A stretch of 64,000 nucleotides of DNA from Chaetoderma sp. LZ-2023a (Eukaryota > Mollusca > Caudofoveata > Chaetodermatida > Chaetodermatidae), in assembly GCA_034401795.1 (NCBI GenBank), contig CM067367.1, forward strand, positions 50,161,363 through 50,225,362, written 5' to 3'. Under the pieces are notes generated by a model. The model was not told the DNA's origin. It saw only the letters and a program-made list of their open reading frames with translations, and ran no database searches. Positions within the stretch are counted from its first letter, which is position 1. Each line of letters begins with the position of its first letter. This document shows, one piece after another, positions 1 to 10,233 of this stretch. The translations under genes were made by a program, and so were the position numbers.

Positions 1-473
1 CATCTCCCTTTTGATAACTTTGAAAAGTAAAAGTAGTGAGAACAGACATGGTCAAGCGGGAGAAATTCAACCGTATGGTCGGAAGTGTGTTAGTTGATGG
101 CTCCACGTCTGAAATCCATAATTCATGAGGTAATTCAGGTTTGACAGTTTTTTGTATTATGTTTGTATATCATGATCATTCATCTTATATATTCATGTTC
201 ATTCCCAGGCTGATATGTGTAAAGAGCTGTTAACCCTCTTCGCACATTTGTGTATCAGGCGAGATGCATGTTCGTGAGTTCTCTCCCTTTTTTGGGAGAA
301 AGGGGGTTGGGGGGAGCAGTGATGTGAATGTGATTCGGTCCCAGAACTTGTCTGTCCTTTTAGGTCTCCTTATGTCAAGTTTAGGTCTAAGTTCTTTCTC
401 CAGTGGCAAAAGAGGCTTTGTATGGCTTGCCCCTTCCCACCAGGTTGCTGACTTAATCTGGTGTTATCAATGA

Positions 474-564
474 GTAATGTGATGGTAAGTATTGATCGAA
501 GGAGAATGAAGGAAATTTCAATTTCCCTTTCTCCGAGATCTAACAATACTTACCATTACATTAC
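474..564. repeat. Imperfect palindrome with splice-donor-like arms
   Basis: Arms 474-494 and 544-564 match 20/21 when inverted and each contains ATGGTAAGTATTG. Bases 521-554 recur in perfect inverted form at 749-782 (34 bp). The GTAAGT core is a consensus 5' splice site. The structure lies in the leader of DIRS copy A. Confidence 0.7.
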
Positions 565-599
565 GGACCCTGCCTGCCTTCCCCACGTGGAAGTAAGCC

Positions 600-2066
600 A
601 TGGGTATTCTCTTGTTTGGTAGCTATGCAAACAATATGAGTGTCTCTGGCAGGCGGGTACCCGTTTGTTGGGAGCCGGGTACCCAGTTCCAGGAGCCGGT
701 GAAGCTTACTAAATCTAGATTCCTAGAGCCATCAATGTGTAATATAATGGTAAGTATTGTTAGATCTCGGAGAAAGGGAAATCGGAATTTCCTTCATTTT
801 CAGTCCTCGTCTGTCCCTCTTACTCTGGGGTATTCCCGCCTTCCTTCTGCTATCAAATCCTTCCCAGGTTCTTCAGATCCTGCTCTCTCTTCCTCCTCTT
901 CTGTTTACCTTAATTCTTCTCTTCCTCATTCCTCCTCTTCTGCTTCTTCCTCCTTTGATCATCTTGACCCTATAGTTTCTGTTGTGCTTTCCCCTGAGTT
1001 AGAGTTTCAAATTGTTTATTCGGGTCTGGATTTTTCCTTGGTTTTCCGTGGTTAGAGACCTTCCCTCGATCGTTCTTTTGTGTCTGCTCATTTTTCCATT
1101 CTGTAGGTTTTCGGCTAGTGGTCAGGGTCAATTCCCCTTGTCTTCTGGTCAGCAGAGTGAAATTGATCCCATTCTGTCTGACCAATTTTCTTCAGTTTCA
1201 GATTTTTTGCCTGTGTCAACTCTTCAAGCATCTCGGAGGCTTGAATCTTTCATCTCTTGCGATTCTTCTCATCATCTTCTAATCATTCTTCTGTTTCCTC
1301 AATTCCGAAATCAGTCAGGAATCTGAAGAGGTTTTGTCCAGTCAGGGCCTCTTCAGAGGACTGGTCCCTGGCTCATCGGTGGATTGCTTCTAGTCTTTCT
1401 CTTCCTCTCAAGGATGAATTCTCTATAGACCCTCCTTCTTTTGGGTCTGCTCTTTCCTCCTCTGACTCATCCTCAGGTTCTCCCGGTTGATAATTTGGTA
1501 GTTGACATGTTAGACTTCTATGTGAATGATGTTCATTCTAAGGACTTTTCTCTTACTCCCAAATTCGATGCTCCTGTTCAGATTCCCAAGGACGATTATC
1601 TGCGAGTTTCCTCCCCTCAATCAGTCAATGGTCCTGCTTGGGAAGTTCTTTCCTCTAATTTAAAGGATTCTGCGAAAGTCGAGGCCTCTTCGGATCTTTT
1701 TAAATGCGAGTCAGTGTGTAGGTCACAGCTCAAGTCAGCAAATTTTCTTGCCTTACTTTCAGAGGCAGTTCTTAAATCCCAGGAGAGAAACGAGCAGGTT
1801 CCTGCTGAGGTTTTTCGTACTATGGCCGATATTTCAAGAGGTTCTCTTAATTCTGTCTGTAGATCATTAGGTTTTATTACATTGAAATGAAGGTCTAGGA
1901 AGCTTGTAGAGGTTAATATTTCTAGTAATCTCAAGAGTAGTCTCATTTCAGCTCTTCCTTTTGGCCAGGATATTTTTGGTCGGTCTTCCTCTAGCTTAAT
2001 TCGGTTAGAGTCTGAGCATTTTAGATCTTCTAGGGATTTTCAGGCTCAGATCTCTGTTTCAAGACC
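600..2066 (+). pseudogene. DIRS copy A gag-like region, frameshifted
   Basis: A chain of open stretches in changing frames encodes a Ser/Pro-rich protein: 840-1055, 1050-1326, 1257-1490, 1490-1890, then a TGA at 1888-1890 read through in frame to about 2074. The best part (1499-1890) reads VDNLVVDMLDFYVNDVHSKD... and FKCESVCRSQLKSANFLALL, with the look of the capsid-like ORF1 of DIRS elements. After it comes an Arg/Ser-rich tail (to about 2370, RRPSSRSRGQSFRGF), as in DIRS ORF1 C-termini. No zinc knuckle seen. Assignment rests on position before the RT and composition. Confidence 0.5.
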
Positions 2067-2531
2067 TTCAGTGTAGAGAGACGTTTCCTCTGTTAAGAGC
2101 CCCAATTCCTCTACCAGGAGGAAGAGTCTTGGGACAGATGAGTTTGGTACATATCCCTCCAGGATAGTTACAAACTCAAACAGATCTTCTAATTTCCAAG
2201 ACCGATACGCGGAGGAGGATCGTTTAGAGTCAATCTCCTTCCACCGGTCTAGATCCCAGGTTCGGCAGCTTCCTTCAGGGCGAGAGGGGGGGGGGGGCAA
2301 AGCTTATTCCCGTAGACCCAGTTCAAGGTCCAGAGGTCAGTCTTTCAGAGGTTTTCAGAGTAAGATAGTTTGAACGTGTGGCCACCGCCTGGGTAGGTCC
2401 AGCTCTCCTCTTCCAGTCTCTTCCCTTCCTCTTCTTGTGTCTTCGGATCCGTCAGTCCAGTGCCTTCTGCCCAGCTTGCTAGTAGGAGGGCGCCTGTCTC
2501 TGTTCTGGGAGACTTGGCATACCGTCGTTCA

Positions 2532-3306
2532 TTCAGTCTTCTCGGATGGGACTTTAAATTGAGGTCCCGTCATACAGTGCCCATCACTGTGCGAACGTGA
2601 GCTAGGGTTAGGTAGGGAAAAAAAAAATCTCGGCATAATCAAAGTAAACCGGATGCTGAATGGATTCGTCCTCGGATGGAACCACACAACATACGGATTA
2701 CAAAAACAAAACAAAATTGTTAGAATTAGAATCTTTCGGACTTTTCGATGGGACTATGGAGGGATGTAACCCGGATGACTGATCGAGTTCGTCCTCGGAC
2801 GGACACAGTCACCATACGGGCTACCTAACCAATCAAAATCAAACAAGTGCGCGCTGGTGCCTGCTCGGATGATGGCCAGAAGAGCAAATGGGTCCCAGGA
2901 CCCGAAAGACCCCACAACCCAACCTCCCCACTCCCCCCAAAGGGGCCGGCCGGTGAGGTCTCTGACCTAAAGCCCCCCCGGGTACATCAGGTCATAAGAC
3001 CGTACGCACCTACTCCCCCGACCCAGCACCTACCCCATCCCTTCCCCACCCCAGTTAGGTCCAGGTTAGGCCATCGCCATCACCCACGCCCAAGCACGAG
3101 GAGCAACAGAAAAGCCATGGACAAGAACAGCAATATAAGACAAAATCGAGAGACAACGATCAACACACACACACACACAGAGAGACACAAGCTAATGCAC
3201 AAACCGACGTCACAAGAATTCACAAGAATTCAACAGAAACCATAGAGTCTAGACCCTAGCATTGGGAACTAGCATATAAACGCCTTAAATATTACAACAC
3301 ACACAC
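2532..3306 (+). mobile_element. 775-bp insertion in DIRS A with 12-bp target duplication
   Basis: TACCGTCGTTCA occurs at 2520-2531 and again at 3307-3318. Removing one copy plus the 775 bp between them brings the flanking RT frame back together (..ETWHTVV|HDSWLVNQI..). A long target duplication and a right end of ...ATTACAACACACACAC fit a retroposon such as a SINE or a 5'-truncated LINE. Inside, three related motifs (TTCTCGGATGGGAC, CGTCCTCGGATGGAAC, CGTCCTCGGACGGACA), the first two about 120 bp apart and the second and third about 125 bp, each precede a CATAC. A Pro-rich open frame (2847-3245) is of unknown significance. Confidence 0.7.
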
Positions 3307-3318
3307 TACCGTCGTTCA

Positions 3319-4745
3319 TGACTCCTGGCTTGTAAATCAGATTCGCTGGTGGTATGCACCTTCTTGGATCCTTCATCCTCCTGTGTCTGTCCTTCCCACA
3401 TGGACACCAGTTCCCTCCAATCGGGAGAAGTTGGTGGCCTTAGAAGAGGAATTGGAGTCCATGATCATCACGGAGGCCATAGAAGAGGTTCCCTTTTGAA
3501 GTGTAGACCCGGACTGCTACTCAACCATTTTCTTAGTTTCCAAGAAAACAGGAGGTTGGCGTCCTATCATCAATCTGAAGAAGTTAAACCGTATTTTAAC
3601 CCCAAAGTTCAAAATTGGGACCATCTCCCAGATCATCGCCAGGCTAGATACAGGCATGTGGACTTCCTCCATAGATCTAACTGACGCCTACTTCCATGTG
3701 CTTATCCACCCGTCTTTCCGAAAATTCATGAGGTTTGCCTACAAGGATCGGGTATGGCAATTTCGAGCCATGCCCTTCGGCCTGACCACGGCCCCATTTC
3801 TCTTCACTCGTCTAGTTTCAGCCGTGGCAGGAATCTTGCACCGTCGTTCTATCTATCTTCATGTTTATATGGACTATTGGTTAATAAAAGCAGTCTTCCT
3901 CAATTCTTTCAGAAGTCATTCCAGAGGTTTGCAGTCTGGCATGCAGCCTAGGTTGGATTTTTAATCTCAGAAAATTAAGTCTAGTTCCCTCTCAAGTCTT
4001 CACGCATCTAGGTGTTTCTTTCGATCTGGCTCAGGGCCTAGTCTTTCCTTTAGATCCAAGAGTAGAGGCCATTTCATTGGCAATGGACATTCTGTCAACT
4101 TCTTCCACTGTCAGAGCAAGATTCTTCCTCAGGGTGATAGGCTTGATGGTCAGCATCGAGAATGTCATTACTTGGGCGGCGCTGATGAGAAGACCCCTTC
4201 AAATGTACTTGATGTCCCTTTGGAAGCAGTCAATTCACTCCATTTATCATCAGATTCCCATAAGAGATCGCCTAATTCCCCATCTAGATTTTTGGAAGGA
4301 TCGGTCTCTCCTTCTGAGGGGTGTCCCTCTGGTCAAGTCCTCCCCTCAGGTGATTATCTTCACAGACGTTTCCCAGGAGGGATGGGGAGGGGTCTGGAAC
4401 TCCCTTTTGGTCTTTGGAGGAGTCGACAGCCCACATCAACATCTTGGAATTGTGGGCTGTCAAGAAGGCTCTCCTATCATGGTCGGATAGAGTGAAAGGC
4501 TTCAAAGTCTCGATTCGATCGGACAATTCGACGGTGGTTTCTTGCATCAACAGAGGGAGGAACGAGGTCCTCCCTCCTCTGTATGGAGGTTTGGAACCTT
4601 CTCTTGTGGTGCCGCAAGAATCAGATTTTTCTAGTGTCCACTCATGTCCCAGGCAGTCTGAATTTTCTTGTGGACCAGCTGTCACGTCCCAGCAAATTCG
4701 TCCACACAGAGTGGCAGTTAAAGTGGTCGGTTGTCTCATAGCTAT
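3319..4745 (+). pseudogene. DIRS copy A reverse transcriptase-RNase H, inactivated
   Basis: The RT begins before the insertion (about 2400-2531) and continues from 3319 (DSWLVNQIRWWYAPSW), breaks near 3498, and resumes with KKTGGWRPIINLKKLN, then the core SIDLTDAYFHVLIHP and AMPFGLTTAPFLF. The catalytic box reads VYMDYWLIK where the family has Y-x-D-D-W, so the second Asp is Tyr and the enzyme would be dead even without frameshifts. After stops near 3962, the connection and RNase H follow (VIIFTDVSQEGWGGVW, then +1 shift to HINILELWAVKKALLSW and RSDNSTVVSCINR). A final shift leads to VPGSLNFLVDQLSRP and HTEWQLKW at about 4650-4730. No tyrosine recombinase follows. Confidence 0.8.
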
Positions 4746-4789
4746 CACATGACCTTGTTGTAGCAAACGAGACTTCATTCCTTTTCCTA

Positions 4790-6648
4790 CTCTATTATTT
4801 ATAACTTGTTAAAATCGCTGTGGATTATTGTAAAGTGAAGCAAAGATCATCGAGATGTCGGATAAAAGAAAGAAACCTCCCAAGATAAGTGGTTGTAGGT
4901 CCTGGTGTTTTAATAATGATTTTTAAAATAGATCATTTCGATTTTCATGGTAGGCGCGTTACCAGTTTTGGTTACTTGTGCCCAGAATGTATAGACATTT
5001 GAGTTGTCTATTTGTGCTTCTTTTTAACCAGTAGCTTGTAGAGCTATTGATTTGACATGCTTGTAAGGTATTGAGCATGAATCTATGATTATCTCGATAA
5101 CATACATGTAGTCTCAAAGAAACTATAATAATTTTCAAATTTGAGATTGGTAAGGTCCCTATTTATAAATCTTGGGATTAGTGCTGGCTAAACCTGAGTC
5201 ATATTCGGAGCTTTACTCTATCGGATTTTGCTGTTTTTACGATTCAGATTTGGGAAAGTCTCCGAAGACGTCGAAGGAGAAGAATAAAGAAAAGAATGAG
5301 ACCATTCAATTAGATGTTCTAATAGCAGCTGCCATAGATTTATTAATTCGGATCACTCTGGACATGTCTGTTCCTAGTGCATGTTGAGTACTCTTGAGTC
5401 AACCCGCTTGATATGCGGGTCATGGTCGCTAGCTACATGTACTAGAATGTCGTTTTTCAAACCAAATTCTCCTGTGACATCTAAAACTAAATACCCAGGA
5501 AATCCTTCTCCACTTGTGTCAGCGGTTAAAATAAAGGCCAAACCGAGGCCAAGATGGATTCAGCCATAATACTCGAGGATATTGTTTTGTCAATGGAATG
5601 TCTCCAGTAACAAGATAGTAATATAGATTCGTCTATTGACAGCAGGATTAATAAAATTATCCTGGACCAGTCAGTCTCCAATACTTCATCTGCAGACATA
5701 ATTGAGGGTGAAGCATTGGAGCTGGCTGTTCCAAGGAAGCGCCTATTCTACTAAGTCTAACAAACTGCAGCTCACTGATTTGCATGTTTCAGGGTACCAC
5801 AACGAATGGAAAGAACAAAAGCATGAAGACTCGGTTTTCGCCTTGTTCACCGCTCGTTCAGAAGCCAGTCATATCGCTCCAGAATTCTTCATCTTCAGTC
5901 TACATTTTGCAGCCTGCGCACTTGCAGACCGATGAAGGTCCCGGGACCTAATCAGGTTATAAGTCGGTCTGGTTCAGTCAACATTCCGCAGCCTACGCCC
6001 TTGCAGACCAAGTAAGGTCTCGGGCCTAATTAGGTTATAAGTCGGTCTGGTCTGTCACCTGTCACTACTACGTCTTCACTGGATGGGCTGAAGGATTTTC
6101 CGACCAGAGTGGTCCAGGTTTTTATTTTAAAAATATTCATTTCCTAAAAGTCAGATTAGATTTGCTCTCATGGTATTTTGTGATTTTCTTTGCTGCTGCC
6201 TGGTACATAACACAGTGCACAAGTGTTTGTTTATCCCATTTCATCCCAGAAATCATGAAAGTTATCTGAGTCTTATAGAAATGAAAATGATTTGACTTAT
6301 TTGAAATACCATACTTTAAAAAAAGTATTTGCATTTGAACAAAGTTGAAAGTATTTGTATTTGGACAAATGTGAAGTATTTTGACAGGTGGTCTATTTAG
6401 CAGGTCTTACAGTATTTGGTTCTTAATGCTTGTTACATAACCGTGAGTGGGTCACTAGCAAGTGCCTCACTTCCTACTCGTGAGTCCCTCGTTTCCCCAA
6501 TAGCGAATGGCTCGTGATAAACTTACACAAGCCACTCACTAGAAATTTAACAAGCAAATGAATGAGGGACTCACAGGCAATAAGCGAGTCTCTCAGAGAC
6601 TTTATATTACAAGCCATGAATAACACTTAGAATGTTTTTGATTTGCAG
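4790..6648. other. Upstream region of RBCK1: decayed sequence, a tandem duplication and a hairpin
   Basis: Open fragments at 5172-5387 and 5381-5569 (Lys-rich KTSKEKNKEKNE, then KTKYPGNPSPLVSAVKIKAK) and 5702-5935 look like pieces of one decayed ORF, perhaps another gag, but I recognise no family. A 78-bp unit is duplicated at about 5902-6056. At 6481-6493 and 6561-6573 lie inverted arms TGAGTCCCTCGTT/AATGAGGGACTCA (12/13). I see no convincing TATA box or first exon. Confidence 0.4.
5902..6056. repeat. 78-bp tandem duplication
   Basis: Two diverged units share GCAGCCT-CGC-CTTGCAGACC and GTTATAAGTCGGTCTGGT; the latter starts at 5956 and 6034. Two copies only. Confidence 0.75.
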
Positions 6649-6664
6649 GCCTGAATCACTAGTC

Positions 6665-6709
6665 ATGTGTTACATCTTGGTCCTAAAATTGGATATGATT
6701 GGAACATAA
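6665..6709 (+). promoter_or_regulatory. Possible uORF overlapping the RBCK1 start codon (TAATG)
   Basis: An out-of-frame ATG at 6665 opens a 14-codon frame (MCYILVLKLDMIGT) whose TAA at 6707-6709 shares its last A with the main ATG at 6709. If the transcript includes this stretch, a TAATG overlap could allow termination-reinitiation. A good acceptor (TTTTTGATTTGCAG) ends at 6648, so these bases plausibly lie in a 5' UTR segment of the first coding exon. No transcript evidence is available. Confidence 0.35.
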
Positions 6710-6835
6710 TGGCCACTATGGAAGCTGCAGCTAGTGTGGTTGACGTACCATGTGTAGATGTCGCTGCGGAGGATTCTGTGCCCATTTCAGCTTCGGCATC
6801 TCAGACATGCTTCTCGAATAGTGTACATTCATCTG
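6709..6835 (+). CDS. RBCK1: RBCK1 coding exon 1
   Basis: Starts MATMEAAASVVDV. ATG 6709 is the first in-frame ATG and sits in an AATGG context. A second ATG lies three codons on. The exon ends at ATCTG|GTATGT in phase 1, which fits the next exon (g+tt gives Val). The acceptor at 6647-6648 would make the whole exon 6649-6835 with a 60-base leader. The encoded 42 residues are Ala/Ser/Val-rich with no recognisable domain. Any upstream non-coding exon or promoter was not identified. Confidence 0.72.
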
Positions 6836-7255
6836 GTATGTATAAACTACCATCAAACTGGCGCCTCAAAAATTGTTGCTCTTAGCCATTTAAGTCTTGA
6901 TTGCATGACATTTTATCTTAAAACAGGTTGAAGCAATGCAACCAAAGGCAGCAAGGTTCATTCTCGGTCGGCCAATGTACCTTTATCCAAGAAAAAGAGT
7001 GTCTCAGCAATGATAAATCATTTTGGATGAGAAATCCTTGCACAACAGCAAATGAAGGCTAATGTTATGACCATACAAGGTCCCAAAGTACATGAACAGT
7101 AGCTATACCAGCAGAATCCCATCCTAAGTGCTTCAACACAAACACCATTAGTGCATTCACGGGCACTGAAGCTACAGCCATATCAAGCAACAGTTACAAC
7201 AAGTAGCCAGTACCACAGTTCCTTCCTACCTCAAATCGTATCAGTATGGATTAAC

Positions 7256-7350
7256 CTGGTCTTGGACTCTTGGCTGTTCAGTGATCGATCGATCCCAACA
7301 CGAGCATAGTGTGGGTGAAGCTTAGATAGAGATAGGTGTGGCATGGCTGG
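7256..7350 (+). repeat. Fragment of the R3 repeat (CCCAACACGAGC module)
   Basis: Matches the body of repeat R3 (see 52573-52900): GTGATCGATCGATCCCAACACGAGC, AGTGTGGGTG, AGCTTAGATAGAGATAGG and AAACTGGAAACGTCCATT. Lies in RBCK1 intron 1. Confidence 0.6.
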
Positions 7351-8430
7351 AAACTGGAAACGTCCATTAGATGATGGTAATTAGACATGTGTACATAAAA
7401 CAATGGATCAATGAACATTAAGTTTTCCATATTCCGGAAGTGTTGCTAAGAACAAGCTTTACCCCGGATGTTTGTGACAAAATGGAGCTATTAAATACTC
7501 ATATTGATTACACCTCAAACACTTATAAAATGACCAATTATAAATATGCTCATGACATTTAACTTAAAACATTTTACTAAACTAGTTTCAGATTTAGGAA
7601 AACATCTACAGGTAGCTAGGGTTGCACGATTATTCACTTCATAATCGCGATCATTTGAAAAAAAATAATCGCGATCATACGATTAATCATGAACTATATT
7701 AACTACGTCAATGCTGCTTAGAAGATGTTATTATGCTACTGCAGATTGTAAGATTATGGGTTAGGCACATGGGTATACATACACATGTACATGGACAGAA
7801 TACGCCAGTTGCTGATTGCAAACAAAGGAATGTATCAAGATTTTTCTAGACGGAAAGCGGAAGGTACCGTATTTCGCGTAATTGTAGCCTATGCTCTAAT
7901 AGAAGCTCACCCCCTAACTTTGACATATGAGCTCCTAGTCCGGGAGCCAATTTTCAAAAGGGGTCTAGAAGAATGGTTTCGTAGCACACCCAGTATTCAG
8001 AAGGTTTGTCTCTATATTATGCTAGACCGATGTCTTGGGTATATTCTGAGCCGTGTTGTACAAGAAAATTGTGGTATCACTAACCCGTGAGAAGCCCATT
8101 TACAATAGGTGTTGAATGTAGCTCTCAAACAATTTTCACAATGGTAAATTTTTCACAAACTTAAGCGCATGTTATATCAATACAATCTTAACCAAAATGG
8201 AAAGGAGTGATCGTATATCGCAGATTTATACATAATCAACCTCGTTTAAGACACCCGTATGTTGCTTTGTACATATTGGGGCACTTAGGTCTTCTTGTGA
8301 CTAGCAATACCTTAGCTACAACAATGCCCATGTTTTCTACATTTTTCATAATTAAACTTTTAACTGACATGCAGTGCATGTCTACACAAGCTGGCAGGAC
8401 ATATTTATCACGTGAGCAAATGAGAGAATG

Positions 8431-10227
8431 TTACTCATCTGTGTCAGAGTCATCTTCGACAATTGTATGCTGAACATTGTCACACATTTCACCTCCCATA
8501 CAAAGGCATGCTTCAGTGCAGAGTAGATTGTTAGCCTTGCATTGACAGAGATCTGTTCTTTTGCAGGCAGACTTTTGACATCTACATGATGTGAGTTCAA
8601 TTAATCCAAATGGAGCAGGATCCTTTGACATTAGAACAGGCTTGAGTAGACCATCCACTATACTCCAGCCATGTCCATATGGAGATGGAAGATTCTGAAC
8701 AGCTTGCAATGAACGTCTCCAAACAAGAGCTTGAAAATTGGCCCTTTCGGTGTGATGCTTTAGACTATTCGATGTAGGTGGAAGATTTTCATTTTTTTGT
8801 CTCTTTTGACAAAAGAGCCAATAACGGGTTTCATCAGCTGTCTTTCCCACATCCCTGGTGGTATACAACTCACAGACAAATTTCTCACATAGAATTGCAG
8901 TATTCGGTGATAAGTCAACATGTTCGCCGGGTTTGGCTAAGCTAAGCTGATGACATTCAGATGACTTTAAGAGATTGAATGCTTTTCTCTTAGCGACTCC
9001 AAATAATGCACTAGTGCTATCACAACCTGTAAGAGAATGAAACCCAGGCAAAGACAGACAGATAGCTGGGCCCAGTACTTGAGCAACTGTATGTATTGGT
9101 ATGTATCGCAATTTGTCCTTTGTGCCCGTACGGAACCATAGTTCAGAACAGTGAAGCGAACGATACGTATATATACTAAGTACTGCCACATCTGTATCAG
9201 GAGACTGTATAACAACACGCATGTGGTCTTTTGAAGCGTGTAGCGCGTGCAACATCATACGCGTATCTGCTTCCTCGTGATCTGATCGAAGTTCTTCCAA
9301 ATACGACGAATTGTTCGCTGAAATGACAACAACATCCATTCCATCATTAAAGCCACTAGCAAGAATGACGCAATTGTCGGCAGATAGCATATTTGGACCA
9401 GTATCACGCCACCGCTTGCTGAGAAATGCAACCAGGTTACTTTTGTTGCTTGGATTGCTGATGTACTTGGCCCATTGCTTTGGAACGGGAGTATTTTCTC
9501 CAGCAATCTTTACTTCCAATGCTGTTGATGACCCACGTTTTAGCCGCTCTTCCGCTTTGAGAGATTCCAGTCTATCATATCTGTCAAAAACTATATCTAC
9601 TCTGTTGCAGTCTTCTTGATTCAGTGGAACTGTAAAGATGTGCCAGTATTTATCAGCCAATTCTCCAAATGTAGACGTACCTCCAGTTTTAACCATTTGC
9701 ACAATTGCCATGCCATCTACTACATAAGCTGTTGCGCCTGTCTTGTCAACAGGTGGAAGCCGTCCATCAACATTTACTTCCTTTTCTAGTTCACTTAACA
9801 AAACACTTTTCACATTCTTTCTTAGAGTCCCATCCGTATGTGACAATGATAGTGGAACAGCAGACAGTTCATACGTCATCACTAGTTTTAAATCAACATC
9901 TCTGGACCTTGCGGCAATAATTAATCGGCCAAATAGTTCGCGGTCAGATCTCACATTGTGAATTTTTTCATCATTTGTTTTGAGTTTTTTCTTCTGTGCT
10001 GGGCTGGCAAATGTTTTAAGTTTTAAGTGTGGCAACGTGTCCCAAAAGCTTCTCGTGTTAGTGTCCAGCCGCTCCTGAACAAAATTTTCCATAATCTCCT
10101 TACCAATGTCACAGGCGGAAACAAGTCTCTTGGCGATTTCACTAGGCAATACCACGCCAGTTGCAATGTTTACAAGCGGAAGACACTCGCTGTCGTCGTT
10201 TTCCGCAATATTAAAGGGATTGGTCAT
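8431..10227 (-). CDS. PIN-like (FEN1/XPG-type) nuclease domain plus CXC cysteine cluster protein, main ORF
   Basis: 598 codons from ATG 10225-10227. Acidic residues fall where the FEN1/XPG metal site has them: D171 (VVDGMAI), D211/D215 (VDIVFDRYD), E318/E319/D321 (HEEADTRMMLHA), D344/D346 (QSPDTDVAVLS) and D403 (LTGCDSTSALFGVAKRKA). The last also resembles the helix-hairpin-helix that follows the fifth Asp in XPG enzymes. The C-terminus (548-582) has C-x-C-x4-C-x5-C-x-C-x6-C-x3-C-x-C-x5-C, like the tesmin/TSO1 CXC zinc domain, and an acidic tail. From memory, similar multi-copy uncharacterised proteins occur in molluscs and cnidarians. Function is inferred, not known: nuclease or transposition protein. 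Upstream coding is separated by one in-frame TGA. Confidence 0.75.
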   Translation of the reverse strand: MTNPFNIAENDDSECLPLVNIATGVVLPSEIAKRLVSACDIGKEIMENFVQERLDTNTRSFWDTLPHLKLKTFASPAQKKKLKTNDEKIHNVRSDRELFGRLIIAARSRDVDLKLVMTYELSAVPLSLSHTDGTLRKNVKSVLLSELEKEVNVDGRLPPVDKTGATAYVVDGMAIVQMVKTGGTSTFGELADKYWHIFTVPLNQEDCNRVDIVFDRYDRLESLKAEERLKRGSSTALEVKIAGENTPVPKQWAKYISNPSNKSNLVAFLSKRWRDTGPNMLSADNCVILASGFNDGMDVVVISANNSSYLEELRSDHEEADTRMMLHALHASKDHMRVVIQSPDTDVAVLSIYTYRSLHCSELWFRTGTKDKLRYIPIHTVAQVLGPAICLSLPGFHSLTGCDSTSALFGVAKRKAFNLLKSSECHQLSLAKPGEHVDLSPNTAILCEKFVCELYTTRDVGKTADETRYWLFCQKRQKNENLPPTSNSLKHHTERANFQALVWRRSLQAVQNLPSPYGHGWSIVDGLLKPVLMSKDPAPFGLIELTSCRCQKSACKRTDLCQCKANNLLCTEACLCMGGEMCDNVQHTIVEDDSDTDE

Positions 10228-10233
10228 TATATC

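Larger units (their letters stand above)
474..4746 (+). mobile_element. DIRS-like retrotransposon copy A (decayed, 3' truncated)
   Basis: It runs from a palindromic leader (474-564, half-copy 749-782) through a broken gag-like region to RT and RNase H ending about 4745. The RT (VSIDLTDAYFH-like core, AMPFGLTTAPF) and RNase H (HINILELWAV) motifs are of the DIRS/Ngaro group that uses a tyrosine recombinase. No recombinase follows, so the 3' end is lost. A 775-bp insertion splits the pol region. The exact left border is unsure, as the palindrome may be the internal side of a terminal repeat. Confidence 0.65.

Noticed and set aside
2847-3245. 132-codon Pro/His/Arg-rich frame as a gene
   Set aside because: Lies wholly inside the 775-bp insertion, has no recognisable motif and starts without ATG. 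Low-complexity composition explains the open frame.
4284-4778. 164-codon frame on the - strand
   Set aside because: Exactly antisense to the DIRS A RNase H region, whose motifs are clear on the + strand.
7785-8090. 101-codon + strand frame as a second gene of the PIN/CXC element
   Set aside because: No recognisable motif, and it overlaps a CCGTATTTCGCGTAATTGTA repeat end. Too weak to call.
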